A DNA stretch of 64,000 nt from Nostoc linckia NIES-25 (GCF_002368035.1 NZ_AP018222.1:4085534-4149533); one strand, 5' to 3'. Shown: positions 25,036-34,507, counted from the stretch's first letter. Notes: generated by a model from the sequence alone, not told the origin. Numbers and translations are program-made.

Positions 25036-26124
25036 TTATTGCACGCTGCAAGCTTGGTGAATAATTTGCTCAACTTTACCGAAAAATGCGTTTTCAGAAA
25101 AGTTTGTGACTGCATGATTACGAATGCGATCGTAATTCCAAGAAATTCCCTTGGCTTCTTGTAATGCTATTTGCAGAGAATCGGGTGTTTGTCTTTTGAA
25201 AAACACTCCGGTTTCACCAGGTATTTGAGTATCTAATACTCCACCTGCTCCATAAGCAATAACTGGTGTGCCGCTAGCATTAGCCTCTACTGGAACTAAT
25301 CCGTAGTCTTCTAAAGCTGCCACAATAATGGATTTCGCTTTAGAAAATAAGTCTTTGCGGGTTTTATCGCTTACGTGCCCTAAAAACTGAATATTTTGTA
25401 ATGCTTTGGATTTTAACCGTTCTAGTTCTGGGCCATCACCTGATATTAATAACCGCCAGCCTAACCAATTAAAAGCTTCGACTATGACATCAAGACGCTT
25501 ATAACTAATCATTCGAGCAGAGGCGAGATAATATTCATCTTTAATATCAGAAAAAACAAATTTACTAGTATCAATTGGGTAGTTAACCATCATTGCCTGT
25601 TTGCCATAAATATTTTCAATTCGGCGGGCAACAACGCTAGAATTAGCAATATAAATGTCAGGTTCTTGTGAATATTTTAAGTCTACCTTTCTCATTAATT
25701 GAAATATTTGCTCGATTAAAGGAGCAAAATATTTATAGTCTCCATACTCCTTTAAATAAGTTGCGGTATCCCATAAGAAACGAGTCACGTTATGGCAAAA
25801 GCAAATGTGTCGAGCATTAGGATTTTTTCGCACTGCTTTGGCAAAGCTAGTGCTACTACTAATAATCAAATCGTAGTCTTGCAAATCTAAGGCACGAAAA
25901 GCAGGAAAGTATAAAGGTGCCATTGACCGAAAATACTTTGCTGCACAGGGAATCTTTTGTAAGAATGTTGTGTTAACTATGCGATCGCCAAGGTCGATAG
26001 TTTTTTGCGGATCGTACAGAGATGTGAAAATGTCTGCTTCTGGATAACGCTTACAAAGCAGTTCAAATACACGCTCTGCCCCACCGCGCTGAGTTAAATA
26101 ATCGTGGACTAGAGCAATTTTCAT
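25036..26124 (-). CDS. Family 4 glycosyltransferase (WbaZ/mannosyltransferase-like)
   Basis: A 362-residue GT-B enzyme. It opens MKIALVHDYLTQRGGAERVF, the signature of mannosyltransferase-type GT4 enzymes. HICFCHNVTRFLWD lies near 105-118, MISYKRLDVIVEAF in the C-domain, and EDYGLVPVEANASGTPVIAY has the E-x7-E pair. It likely adds a hexose to the lipid-linked unit in the cytoplasm. The downstream Wzc-like gene starts 178 bp away, across GAATTC repeats. Sugar specificity is inferred only from similarity of the opening motif. Confidence 0.88.
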   Translation of the reverse strand: MKIALVHDYLTQRGGAERVFELLCKRYPEADIFTSLYDPQKTIDLGDRIVNTTFLQKIPCAAKYFRSMAPLYFPAFRALDLQDYDLIISSSTSFAKAVRKNPNARHICFCHNVTRFLWDTATYLKEYGDYKYFAPLIEQIFQLMRKVDLKYSQEPDIYIANSSVVARRIENIYGKQAMMVNYPIDTSKFVFSDIKDEYYLASARMISYKRLDVIVEAFNWLGWRLLISGDGPELERLKSKALQNIQFLGHVSDKTRKDLFSKAKSIIVAALEDYGLVPVEANASGTPVIAYGAGGVLDTQIPGETGVFFKRQTPDSLQIALQEAKGISWNYDRIRNHAVTNFSENAFFGKVEQIIHQACSVQ

Positions 26125-26144
26125 GAATTTTACCTAAAAAAATG

Positions 26145-26225
26145 GGGAATGGGGCATTGGGCATTGGGCATGGGGCATTAATTATTCTCCCCATCTCCCC
26201 ATCTCCCTATCTCCCTCATCCCCAC
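26145..26225. repeat. GGGCATTGGGCATTGGGCATGG repeat
   Basis: Tandem GGGCATTG units followed by CCCCATCTCCCCATCTCCC pyrimidine units. Similar GGGCATTGGGCATTGGG runs are at 35762-35780, 43830-43842 (complement) and 45391-45410. Confidence 0.8.
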
Positions 26226-26243
26226 GTCTATAAATCTGAAACC

Positions 26244-27560
26244 CTAATACCCAACTGCCGCCAAGATTTTTTCTGGGGCGAAATAGCTGTTTTGCTCGGC
26301 TCGTAGGCGATCGCAAAGTCTACCTTCGGGTAATTCTACATCGTCGTATGTCAGGACTTGATCTCTGGAAATGTCTCGTTTGAGGCGACATCCTTCGGCT
26401 AAACCGATTGGTAGGAGATTTTGCTGTTGGACGATATCGGAATTTTCGCATTGTCCGTAGGTCATGTAGTAGCCGATGCCGTCGAGGGTTTCTCCGGCTT
26501 TGAGGTCGATTTTGGCGGTGGTGACAACATCTACTAAGGGGCCTGCTAGGGGAGACATGACAGCATCACCGAACAAAACTACACGCGCTACGGATAGGGG
26601 AACTTCAAAATGGCAGAGGTGATAAGGAGTGTAGAAGCTGTAAAGAGGGCCTTCACCTAATTTGTATAAGTTCAGATAATGGCGTTGCTTGGGGTCGTCG
26701 TGGGTGGCAAAGACGTATACGCCAGGGCCGGGTTTGGCTCCAACTACATAATCGACGATACCACCCAGTTCTTTGAGTTGTTCGACATCATAAAGTTGGG
26801 TCATTTCATCGACGTAGCCGGTGAAGTCATATCCGAGCATACCGCGTTTGGCGACCTTCATACCCGTGGCATTGGCAACGATCGCTTGCTCGAAGGAAAT
26901 TTTGGTGCCGTCGGCAAAGCTAGCCACCATGTGGGGTTTTTGACCCCAACGTTTTGCAAATCCTTCCTGGGTGGTGGGATTGCGATAGGGGTCTTGAAGT
27001 CCTTTAATGTTACCGCACAAAAGTGGAGTTAAACCAATGCTTTTGACAAATCGGTAGAGGTTCATTTGTACCCCTGGCTGATCGCCATCACAAGCGCTGA
27101 GAATGACGCCTGCTTTGTCGGCATACACTTTCAGGATGGGGCCAATAGTGCCGTCGAGTTCGGCATTCATCATAATCACATGTTTGCGATGAGCGATCGC
27201 TTCCATGACGATTTGAGCGCCGAATTCAATTGCACCGGTAACTTCGATGAGTGCATCGATACTCTCGGCGCGACACAGTAACTTAGCGTCTTCTGTGACT
27301 GCATATTTCCCGTTGGCGATCGCATCTTCTAATTCGCCGACAGTTGCAACAACTTGAATATCTTCAATTCCTGCTTCTGAATAAGCTTGTTTAGCTGCAT
27401 CAATCTTGCGATTAAAAATAGCAACTAACTCCATTCCTGGGACTGAATTGACAATTTGATTGGCAATTCCCCGTCCCATAAAACCAGCACCAATCATCCC
27501 AACTTTAATAGGATTGCCTGCTGCTGCTCTGGCTTGTAAGGCGCGATCGATAATAATCAT
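26244..27560 (-). CDS. NAD(P)-dependent oxidoreductase, homoserine-dehydrogenase/SAF-domain type
   Basis: A 438-residue protein. The Rossmann fold starts at VGMIGAGFMGRGIANQIV (residues 20-37). The central part carries ALIEVTGAIEFGAQIVMEAI and SACDGDQPGVQMNLYRF. The C-terminal ~80 residues (LKAGETLDGIGYYMTYGQ onward, with LPIGLAEGCRLKRDI) look like a SAF domain. Proteins of this type have been found in sugar-biosynthesis clusters, including those for branched or deoxy sugars, and probably oxidise or reduce a sugar or sugar-acid intermediate. The substrate is unknown. It lies between two glycosyltransferases and is presumably part of the same transcription unit. Confidence 0.82.
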   Translation of the reverse strand: MIIIDRALQARAAAGNPIKVGMIGAGFMGRGIANQIVNSVPGMELVAIFNRKIDAAKQAYSEAGIEDIQVVATVGELEDAIANGKYAVTEDAKLLCRAESIDALIEVTGAIEFGAQIVMEAIAHRKHVIMMNAELDGTIGPILKVYADKAGVILSACDGDQPGVQMNLYRFVKSIGLTPLLCGNIKGLQDPYRNPTTQEGFAKRWGQKPHMVASFADGTKISFEQAIVANATGMKVAKRGMLGYDFTGYVDEMTQLYDVEQLKELGGIVDYVVGAKPGPGVYVFATHDDPKQRHYLNLYKLGEGPLYSFYTPYHLCHFEVPLSVARVVLFGDAVMSPLAGPLVDVVTTAKIDLKAGETLDGIGYYMTYGQCENSDIVQQQNLLPIGLAEGCRLKRDISRDQVLTYDDVELPEGRLCDRLRAEQNSYFAPEKILAAVGY

Positions 27561-27659
27561 GAACTAAACTCCTTTTTAGAACTGTTTGTTGTGTTACAAA
27601 TTCCTAATTATTTTCTACTTAATAATTTGTTGTCTTTTTTATTAAGTAAATTTTCAGAC

Positions 27660-28907
27660 CTAATTAGTATTAGTACTAACTAGTTGTTTGTTAGAATCTA
27701 TGAAATAGCTCTGCTTTTTATAGTTGTAGTATTTGAGCATTTGCTCCACAGCATCCCGATATGCATAAGCAAACTTTTCTCTAGTATGATTTGTTCTTGC
27801 GTATTCCCATGCTTTTCGAGACATAACTTTCAGGTCTTCTACAGGCAAGTTGGAAATACTTCTAACTTTCGCTTTAATTTCTTCCAGGGAAAGATTATCA
27901 AAAATCACACCAAAATCGTGGACATCCACACCAGATTCGTAGCTTAAAATCGGAACTAATCCAGCGTGTAAGCAACTGATGACTGCTCCTGACTGTCCCT
28001 CAGAAACCGAAGGATAAACAAGTGCCAGACAATTATTTGTTACCTCTATAAACTCAGGGCTACTAACATCAATCCAGCCATAGGTATGAATGTTTGGTGT
28101 CTCGTAGAGCTCCTTATAGAAAGCCTTCTCAAATTCTTTATCATTAGCGATCGGGCCACAAACCGTTAAATGGTATTCTGGCATTTGGGCAAAGGCATCT
28201 AAAACTAAATCTAGTCCTTTGAGAACTAAAGCACTACCACCAAACCACAGGAAATTTTTTCTGACGGCTGCAAAATCTTTCTGTTCGGGATAGGGATAAA
28301 CAACAGGCGAAGAAATGGGAATACGATACATCGGTTTGTTGGCATATTGGAATGTACCAACTGTAAAATCGTTGCCCAAAACTGTAGCACAATCGGCATA
28401 TTCGATTCCCAAGTTGGGCGTTTCAAATCGCTGTGGAGTTAAGGTAATTCCTCTACGCTGTTGGAGTTCTAAAAGCCTGTTGCATTCAGCTGCATTGCGA
28501 AAAACCATATTCGCAATATCAACGTGAAAAATTTTGATGCAATCTTTATTTAGTTTTGGTGCAAGTGCCTCCATTCGATGACGAATATCAATGAAAAATG
28601 CGTAATCTTTTTGGGGAACGAATTTATCATTATGAAACTGGATGACATCAACGTTGTAGCGCATATCTAAAAAAGTTTGCGCTATTTGCCAAACTTCCCA
28701 ATACCAAGTATGGTCATTAGGCATTGGTTGATCTGGTTTTAATAAGAATGGTTCAATTCGATAAGAAAGGAGTACGTTTCCTTTAGAAGGTTGTTTGGGT
28801 TTGAGGGAAACAACTTGTAAGGTTTTGGCGTAATTGATGCGGGCTTGGATTTTTTTGGAGATTAGAGAAATGGGGTTGGTAATAGGAGATAAAATATTGG
28901 GTGGCAT
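27660..28907 (-). CDS. Family 4-type glycosyltransferase
   Basis: A 415-residue protein. The N-half is unusual (LLSYRIEPFLLKPDQPMPND, then HTWYWEVWQIAQTF). The C-half has NFLWFGGSALVLKGLDLVLD, a GPIANDKEFEKAFYKEL stretch and YPSVSEGQSGAVISCLHAG. The last replaces the usual E-x7-E by SEGQSGAVISCL, so the donor-contact glutamates are only partly kept. It lies in the cluster between the RmlC-like gene and the oxidoreductase. Its role in unit assembly is inferred. Confidence 0.82.
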   Translation of the reverse strand: MPPNILSPITNPISLISKKIQARINYAKTLQVVSLKPKQPSKGNVLLSYRIEPFLLKPDQPMPNDHTWYWEVWQIAQTFLDMRYNVDVIQFHNDKFVPQKDYAFFIDIRHRMEALAPKLNKDCIKIFHVDIANMVFRNAAECNRLLELQQRRGITLTPQRFETPNLGIEYADCATVLGNDFTVGTFQYANKPMYRIPISSPVVYPYPEQKDFAAVRKNFLWFGGSALVLKGLDLVLDAFAQMPEYHLTVCGPIANDKEFEKAFYKELYETPNIHTYGWIDVSSPEFIEVTNNCLALVYPSVSEGQSGAVISCLHAGLVPILSYESGVDVHDFGVIFDNLSLEEIKAKVRSISNLPVEDLKVMSRKAWEYARTNHTREKFAYAYRDAVEQMLKYYNYKKQSYFIDSNKQLVSTNTN

Positions 28908-28972
28908 TTGTTATTACCTTGATTAATTTTTTTCACGCAGAGGCGCGGAGGCGCAGAGAGGAGGAGGTGAGA

Positions 28973-29530
28973 TTATTTGGAAGTTGTGGCGCCGACGGTC
29001 ATCATTCTTAGTAGCGGCCAATTTAAATCTTTTTCGGAGATTTCAGTGACATCTAGAGGCCAATCAATGTTAAAAAATGGATCGTCGTAGCGTAGACCGC
29101 GCTCATATCCAGGTGTGTAAAATTCGCCTACTTGATAAACAACTTCGGTTTCATCTGTGAGTGCTTGATAACCGTGAGCAAACATTTCTGGAACGTACAA
29201 AGCGCGACGGTTTTCTGGAGTTAGTTCTACGCCGATGTGTGATAAAAAGGTAGGAGATTCGGGACGCATATCAATAATTACGTCATAGATAGCGCCTTTT
29301 GTGCAGCGAATTAATTTTGTTTCTGCTGCGGGCAAAATTTGATAATGCATTCCTCGAATCGTGCCTTTTTTGTAATTAAAAGACAGATTACATTGAGCAA
29401 CTGTCGGCTTCAAACCGTGTGCTGCAAATTCTTGAGCGCAAAAAGTCCGAGCAAAAAAACCACGATGGTCTGGCTTTTCTTCCAAATCAATAATGAATGC
29501 GTCTTTGAGTTCAGTTTCAGTAAAAATCAT
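28973..29530 (-). CDS. rfbC: dTDP-4-dehydrorhamnose 3,5-epimerase-like protein (RmlC family)
   Basis: A 185-residue cupin, the normal RmlC length. The motif RGMHYQ carries the catalytic His, and the YVPEMFAHGYQALTDETEV segment with its Tyr/His pair is intact. Opening FTETELKDAFIIDLEEKPDHRGFFARTF is typical. In the standard pathway it epimerises C3 and C5 of a dTDP-4-keto-6-deoxy sugar. In this cluster the sugar may instead be CDP-linked, because a glucose-1-phosphate cytidylyltransferase starts the locus and no RmlA, RmlB or RmlD gene is seen. The tail LLRMMTVGATTSK is atypical. Confidence 0.87.
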   Translation of the reverse strand: MIFTETELKDAFIIDLEEKPDHRGFFARTFCAQEFAAHGLKPTVAQCNLSFNYKKGTIRGMHYQILPAAETKLIRCTKGAIYDVIIDMRPESPTFLSHIGVELTPENRRALYVPEMFAHGYQALTDETEVVYQVGEFYTPGYERGLRYDDPFFNIDWPLDVTEISEKDLNWPLLRMMTVGATTSK

Positions 29531-29571
29531 ATTGTTTCCCCTAACATAAATCTTGACTTACTCCCTCTTCT

Positions 29572-29626
29572 CTCTGCGCGACGCCAGATGCTTCAAGTCG
29601 GGAAACCCGCCCAACGCACTGGCTCC
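29572..29626. repeat. 55-bp nested repeat, reverse orientation
   Basis: This is the reverse complement of the 12206-12260 unit, with a few changes. It is again embedded in CTCTGCG-type repeats (29565-29645). Confidence 0.85.
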
Positions 29627-29646
29627 TCTGCGCCTCTGCGTGAAAC

Positions 29647-30492
29647 CTAAGCTTTAACTTCCTCTAACACAGAACCTAACTCTACTCTGTGATAAGTATC
29701 ATCCCAATATTGCGTACAAAGCTCTGGTCTTTCCGGAGGATTCGCTGTATAACAAAAGAATAATGTAGACCGTTCTTCTGTACGGACTGTACCGTGATGC
29801 AAAGCATTTTTCGTATCTACAATAATCACTGTACCTGCTGGCCCTGGGCAGGATTTCCAAGCTGATTTAGGGATGATTGGCTTAACATCTTCATCGTCAA
29901 TACCCATATAATTTGACTTGAAAAGCTTGTAGTAAAGCTGAATATATTTCCAACTAAATACAGGAGCTAAAGAACGCGGAATATATTCAAATGGCCCGGT
30001 TTTTTGTTCTACATCATTCAAGTAAATGAAGATTTTGATAATGCGGCGGTCTTCAGCATCGCTATGCCATAGCAGCGTCCCAAATTGATGTTTGCTAGGA
30101 AAATCTTTGCGTAGATGTACGCCATGAAAAGCAATGGGAAGGCCAATATAATTTTCGATAATATTGAGTAGTCTTGTTTTTTTTGCCCAATTAGAAATTT
30201 CTGGTACACCCGTGACTGTATAAATTTGTGGCAATTTTTCATCTAGATGGCTGTTGTTTGGATCTTTCATCTGAGACAATTGTTCGTAAGCAGCTTTGAG
30301 GAGTTCTGAGCTAGAATCTAACCCTAAATCTGCAAGTGTGGTGACATAAACACCGTCTTTTTTGAGAGCATTTAAAATTTGGCGATCGCCTGCTTCTAAT
30401 GCTGGCAATTTTCTGCTATGCTTCCAACGTGCTAGGTAATATTCAAAGTCAGAAGACAATGTAGATATTTTGCGCTTAATTGCACTCAACAT
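29647..30492 (-). CDS. Phytanoyl-CoA dioxygenase-like Fe(II)/2-oxoglutarate oxygenase
   Basis: A 281-residue protein of the PhyH type. The iron triad is visible: LLWHSDAEDRR (His and Asp of HxD) near residue 138, and the distal His in NALHHGTVRTEERSTLFFCY near 230, whose Arg would bind 2-oxoglutarate. It would hydroxylate a sugar, lipid or small molecule in the cytoplasm. In a polysaccharide cluster it may decorate a repeat-unit sugar. It sits between the GT2 gene and the RmlC-like gene. The substrate is not predictable. Confidence 0.83.
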   Translation of the reverse strand: MLSAIKRKISTLSSDFEYYLARWKHSRKLPALEAGDRQILNALKKDGVYVTTLADLGLDSSSELLKAAYEQLSQMKDPNNSHLDEKLPQIYTVTGVPEISNWAKKTRLLNIIENYIGLPIAFHGVHLRKDFPSKHQFGTLLWHSDAEDRRIIKIFIYLNDVEQKTGPFEYIPRSLAPVFSWKYIQLYYKLFKSNYMGIDDEDVKPIIPKSAWKSCPGPAGTVIIVDTKNALHHGTVRTEERSTLFFCYTANPPERPELCTQYWDDTYHRVELGSVLEEVKA

Positions 30493-30542
30493 GATAAAAA
30501 AAACCTCGTAGTTTCTGATGTTTTTTGCATAAGCTAAATAGC

Positions 30543-31550
30543 TTATGGCTCATAACTCCGCATTTCTCGGCCAGATATTTCGCTCGTTTCTGCTAACTTG
30601 AATTCTTTAGAAACCATCACATCAAAAGCACACAAGCTGACTAAAGCTAAAAATGGAACTACTGTTTTGATGGCAGACATCGGCCATCTTCTCAAAGCAC
30701 CTAAGAAAACTTTCCAGTTGACTTCTTTACCGTTTTGCAAAACCATTCGTCTACAAAACTGCTTAGAATATCCATTTTCTTGCAATTTCAAAATCACTTC
30801 TGGTATGTGTTTGTATTGCATTAACAGTGCAGATTTTGGCTCTTTCTGCCAATAACTCACGCCAACAACACATTCTAAATAAGTTTCTTTAGTGACAATT
30901 ACGCTACCATTTGCAGCACAATAACCGCCTAAATAAGCTAAAGATATCCAGTTGGTTTCAGCGTCTGGCCAGATTTGTAAAGCGCGTTTTACTAAATCAG
31001 TACGATAGATTGTAGCTGTTAAGAAAATGACTGCACCAACGCTTTTTGAAAAACAATGCTCAAATATAGCTTTACCGTCACCATCACCATTTTCACTATC
31101 TATATCAAACCACCGATTACCAACAATTGTAGGTGGATGAACTGGTTCGCCAGTAAGTTGATTGCGACCAGAAAAATTCAGGAACAATAATGATAAATCT
31201 TCATGCAATCTAAGTTTGCTAATTACATAAGCAATGGCTCTATCCTGAATTGGGTCATCATCGCCAATTGTCCACACGTATTTTGTTGTTGCAGAACTTA
31301 GGCAATACATAATATTTTTAACTACGCCTAAATTCGTGGAGTTTTTATTTGATTTAAATGCGATCTTGCTGAGTGTCGTTTGCCATTTTTTTATTACTTC
31401 CTGAGTATTGTCTGTCGAACAATTATCAGAAACTAAAATTTCACACTCATCTTCAAAACCTTTGATAGCTTGAGCCACCCATGCTAATTGTTTATCGAGT
31501 AATACAGCGCGATTATAAGTAGGAATGGCAATGGTCAGTAATTTAGGCAT
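30543..31550 (-). CDS. Family 2 glycosyltransferase
   Basis: A GT-A enzyme of 335 residues. It begins MPKLLTIAIPTYNRAVLLDK. The nucleotide-sugar region has CEILVSDNCSTDNTQEVI and VWTIGDDDPIQDRAIAYVIS (acidic metal site). The C-terminal region has a hydrophobic segment (MSAIKTVVPFLALVSLCAF) that may anchor it. It follows the C-methyltransferase-type gene by about 230 bp of spacer. Specificity is unknown. Confidence 0.87.
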   Translation of the reverse strand: MPKLLTIAIPTYNRAVLLDKQLAWVAQAIKGFEDECEILVSDNCSTDNTQEVIKKWQTTLSKIAFKSNKNSTNLGVVKNIMYCLSSATTKYVWTIGDDDPIQDRAIAYVISKLRLHEDLSLLFLNFSGRNQLTGEPVHPPTIVGNRWFDIDSENGDGDGKAIFEHCFSKSVGAVIFLTATIYRTDLVKRALQIWPDAETNWISLAYLGGYCAANGSVIVTKETYLECVVGVSYWQKEPKSALLMQYKHIPEVILKLQENGYSKQFCRRMVLQNGKEVNWKVFLGALRRWPMSAIKTVVPFLALVSLCAFDVMVSKEFKLAETSEISGREMRSYEP

Positions 31551-31782
31551 AGCAGAATAATGAAATTAGGAAATAGCCTATTGGTGGTTTGATAGCAAAT
31601 ATTTTGATGGCGAATATGCCTTTTTATAAAAAGTAATTCAGGAGTCAATTATCAAACACCACATTAAATCTTTCGTGTAACTTTTACTCAAAACATTAAT
31701 GATTCTAACTGTTAGTAGGACTTCGCCACACTAATTGATTCTGAATTATGATTTCTGACTCCCGAATGACTTATATTACTAA

Positions 31783-33051
31783 CTACAACCTTATTAGAAC
31801 CCTATCAGGAACAGGACATGGATAAACTTTTACTTCAGGAATTGGCACTACAAATTGTCCGCCCCATTCGCCAATAAATGCCATTTGTTCCATAATTTCT
31901 TCCTTGAGATTCCAGGGTAAAATAAGGACATAATCTGGCTGAGTTTCCCGAATTTTATCTGGGTGAAAGATAGGGATATGGGTTCCAGGTAAAAATAAAC
32001 CTTGTTTGTAGGGGTTGCTATCTACTGTGTAATCAATAAAATCTTTACCAATACCACAGTAATTGAGTAAGGTATTACCTTTAGCAGGTGCGCCATAACC
32101 GACAATTGATTTTCCTTCTGCTTTAGCTGCTAAGAGAAAACTTAATAGCTTGTGCTTTGTTGCTTTAACTTTCTCTCCAAATGTGACGTAGGTTTCTATT
32201 TGATGTAGTCCAGCGGCAATTTCTTTTTCTTTCAAATGCCGAACTCTTTCCCTAATGCTAGGATAATCAGCATCATCGTGTCTGGCATAAATTCTCAGAG
32301 AACCGCCATGAGTTGGTAATTCTTCCACATCAAAAATTCGCAAGTTGTGTGCTGCAAAGATTTTTTCGATTGTCAGAAATGAGAAATAAGAAAAATGCTC
32401 GTGATAAATAGTATCAAATTGATTTTGCTCAATTAGTTGCAAAATGTGAGGAAATTCCATCGTCAAGATGCCATTTGATTTGAGAATGGCTTTCATCCCG
32501 GCAATAAAATCGTTTAGATCTGGTACATGAGCTAAAACATTGTTACCTATTAACAGATCGGCTAATTTTCCTTCCATAACCAGTTCTTTGGCAGTCTCAA
32601 CTCCAAAAAACTTGTTAATAGTTGCAATACCTCTATCTTGAGCAACCTTAGCTATATTTGCTGCTGGTTCTATTCCTAAAACTGGGATGCCTTTCTCTAA
32701 AAAATATTGGAGTAAATAACCGTCGTTACTAGCGATTTCAATAACTTGGGTATGATGATTAAATTTAAACTTATCTACCATCATATCGGTATAAGCTTTG
32801 GCGTGTTTTAGCCAACTTGTTGAATAAGAAGAAAAGTAAGCATAGTCACTAAAAATTTGATCTGGAGTTTCAAATTGTTCTAATTGAACTAAGAGAGTGT
32901 CTTCAGAAATATAAGCGTGAAGAGGATAAAATTTTTCTGCTTTATTTAGTTGCTCTGGTCTGAGATAAGCATTGGCTAAAGGTGACATTCCTAAGTCAAC
33001 AAAGCTTTTGTGTAAAGGTTGACCACTAAAACGACATTTTGCGATCGCCAT
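31783..33051 (-). CDS. Sugar C-methyltransferase-like protein with degenerate zinc-binding region
   Basis: 422 residues from the ATG at 33051 (MAIAKCRFSGQPLHKSFVDL); an ATG 84 bp upstream adds a hydrophobic leader I consider non-coding. Layout: an N-terminal region of the zinc-binding type, a SAM-dependent methyltransferase core (TQVIEIASNDGYLLQYF is motif I, PVLGIEPAANIAKVA motif II), and a C-terminal third Rossmann-like domain (SIVGYGAPAKGNTLLNYCGI). This is the domain order of deoxysugar C-3 methyltransferases. In most members four cysteines bind zinc. Here CRxCG reads CRFSG and the second CxxC reads ISEDTL, so the metal site is probably lost. It follows the epimerase by 98 bp. Confidence 0.84.
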   Translation of the reverse strand: MAIAKCRFSGQPLHKSFVDLGMSPLANAYLRPEQLNKAEKFYPLHAYISEDTLLVQLEQFETPDQIFSDYAYFSSYSTSWLKHAKAYTDMMVDKFKFNHHTQVIEIASNDGYLLQYFLEKGIPVLGIEPAANIAKVAQDRGIATINKFFGVETAKELVMEGKLADLLIGNNVLAHVPDLNDFIAGMKAILKSNGILTMEFPHILQLIEQNQFDTIYHEHFSYFSFLTIEKIFAAHNLRIFDVEELPTHGGSLRIYARHDDADYPSIRERVRHLKEKEIAAGLHQIETYVTFGEKVKATKHKLLSFLLAAKAEGKSIVGYGAPAKGNTLLNYCGIGKDFIDYTVDSNPYKQGLFLPGTHIPIFHPDKIRETQPDYVLILPWNLKEEIMEQMAFIGEWGGQFVVPIPEVKVYPCPVPDRVLIRL

Positions 33052-33149
33052 AATTTCAAGCCCTATTAATAGTGAAAAAATTACTGTGTAAAGAAGAATA
33101 TATATTCGTAGTTTGCACTTGGTACTAAAGCACAAACTACAAACAATTT

Positions 33150-34175
33150 CTACTTCTTCCAGAAGAAATCTTTGTCGATTTGCTCGGTACGAATCAGATA
33201 CTCTAGCTGTTTTAAACGGGTAAATCCTCTAAACAAGAAAGTATCTTCAGCCATATCGATTTGACTGAATAAATTAAGTAATTGTTCGGCACCAAGTCGA
33301 GCATTCCAATCACACTTAAATCCGGGTAGAATGCTGTTAATTTTCTCGAAGGATACCCGATAGCTGCGGTTATCTGCGCCGTTATTGCCAAAGAACAATT
33401 TACAATCAGGGAAAACATCAGCAATAATTTCAGCGATTTCTTTCACCCGATAGTTGTTGGCTGTATCTCCAACGTTAAAGATTTGCTTATGTATGATATC
33501 CCGTGGTGCTTCCAAAGCGCAGACTATTGCTTTGCAAATATCCAATGCGTGAACTAATGGACGCCAAGGTGTACCATCACTAGTCATTTTGATTTGTTTG
33601 CTAGTCCAAGCCAACCCTGCCAAGTTGTTTAAAACAATATCAAACCGCATCCTGGGAGAAGCACCAAAAGCAGTTGCATTCCGCATAAAGGTGGGTGAAA
33701 AGTCATCGTCAGCTAATGGTGCAACATCTCTTTCTACCAGTGTTTTACACTCTGCGTAGGCTGTTTGAGGATTAACTGGAGATTCTTCTGTAACATCACC
33801 TTCAGTAGCAACACCGTAGACACTGCACGAAGACATATATACAAAACGACGCACGCCCATAGCCTTAGCCAAGCTAGCCAGACGAACTGAACCTACATGA
33901 TTAATTTGGTAGGTAATATTCGGTGCTAATTGTCCGGCTGGGTCGTTGGAGAGTTCCGCCATGTGAACAACAGCTTCCACACCTTCCAAATCTTCAGGGG
34001 TGATGTTGCGGATATCTTTGTTGAGGGTTTTGGCTGTGACATCCGTACCGTTGTAGAGCCAACCAACTTTATAGTAACCAGTATCTATACCGATAACTTC
34101 ATGTCCGCGTTCGATTAACAGAGATGGCAATAATGAACCCAGATAGCCTTCTGTGCCGGTTACTAATATTTTCAT
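33150..34175 (-). CDS. NAD-dependent epimerase/dehydratase
   Basis: An extended short-chain dehydrogenase of 341 residues. The dinucleotide-binding loop is TGTEGYLGSLL (residues 6-16). The catalytic residues are visible as SSCSVYG (Ser) and YAECK (Tyr-x3-Lys) near 142-146. NVGDTANNYRVKEIAEII is the sugar-binding C-terminal part. It modifies a nucleotide-sugar (epimerisation, dehydration or reduction) for the polysaccharide. In the locus it lies between an FAD oxidase and the C-methyltransferase, consistent with synthesis of a CDP-type deoxysugar. The exact reaction is unknown. Confidence 0.87.
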   Translation of the reverse strand: MKILVTGTEGYLGSLLPSLLIERGHEVIGIDTGYYKVGWLYNGTDVTAKTLNKDIRNITPEDLEGVEAVVHMAELSNDPAGQLAPNITYQINHVGSVRLASLAKAMGVRRFVYMSSCSVYGVATEGDVTEESPVNPQTAYAECKTLVERDVAPLADDDFSPTFMRNATAFGASPRMRFDIVLNNLAGLAWTSKQIKMTSDGTPWRPLVHALDICKAIVCALEAPRDIIHKQIFNVGDTANNYRVKEIAEIIADVFPDCKLFFGNNGADNRSYRVSFEKINSILPGFKCDWNARLGAEQLLNLFSQIDMAEDTFLFRGFTRLKQLEYLIRTEQIDKDFFWKK

Positions 34176-34227
34176 TGTGGTTAATGCCTTTGTATTGAAG
34201 AGTTAAATTCGATTTCGTTTCCGTTTC

Positions 34228-34255
34228 GTAGGGGCGCACAGCTGTGCGCCCCTAC
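34228..34255. repeat. 28-bp perfect palindrome, GTAGGGGCGCACAG arms
   Basis: Exact 14-bp arms. Same family as 37061-37092, 22489-22512, 52991-53010 and 10984-11004. Confidence 0.9.
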
Positions 34256-34385
34256 AGCGTGTTGTATCTCAAACACAACCGCTATATGGCTCGCTTCACA
34301 GTCATTACTTATTCAAGAGTCAGAATTAGTTTCTCTGCCTTTGAAGTTAGATGCGTACTTCACGCTTGTTGAAATCTGCTGTATT

Positions 34386-34452
34386 TCTTGTGGGATGGGC
34401 GTCTCGCCCGTCCTTTGGTGTGCTGGGCGGGCAAGATGCCCACCCCACAAGA
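34386..34452. repeat. TCTTGTGGGATGGGCGTCTC repeat with inverted ends
   Basis: The ends TCTTGTGGG and CCCCACAAGA are inverted repeats, and the inner GGGCG...GCCCG also pair. A second copy is at 51723-51786. The 332-bp gap 34176-34507 holds this, the palindrome at 34228 and no gene. Confidence 0.87.
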
Positions 34453-34507
34453 TTTATCTCTAAATTGAGGAACGTCAGTAGGTATCCTCAAAATGCAAGC
34501 AATTTAT

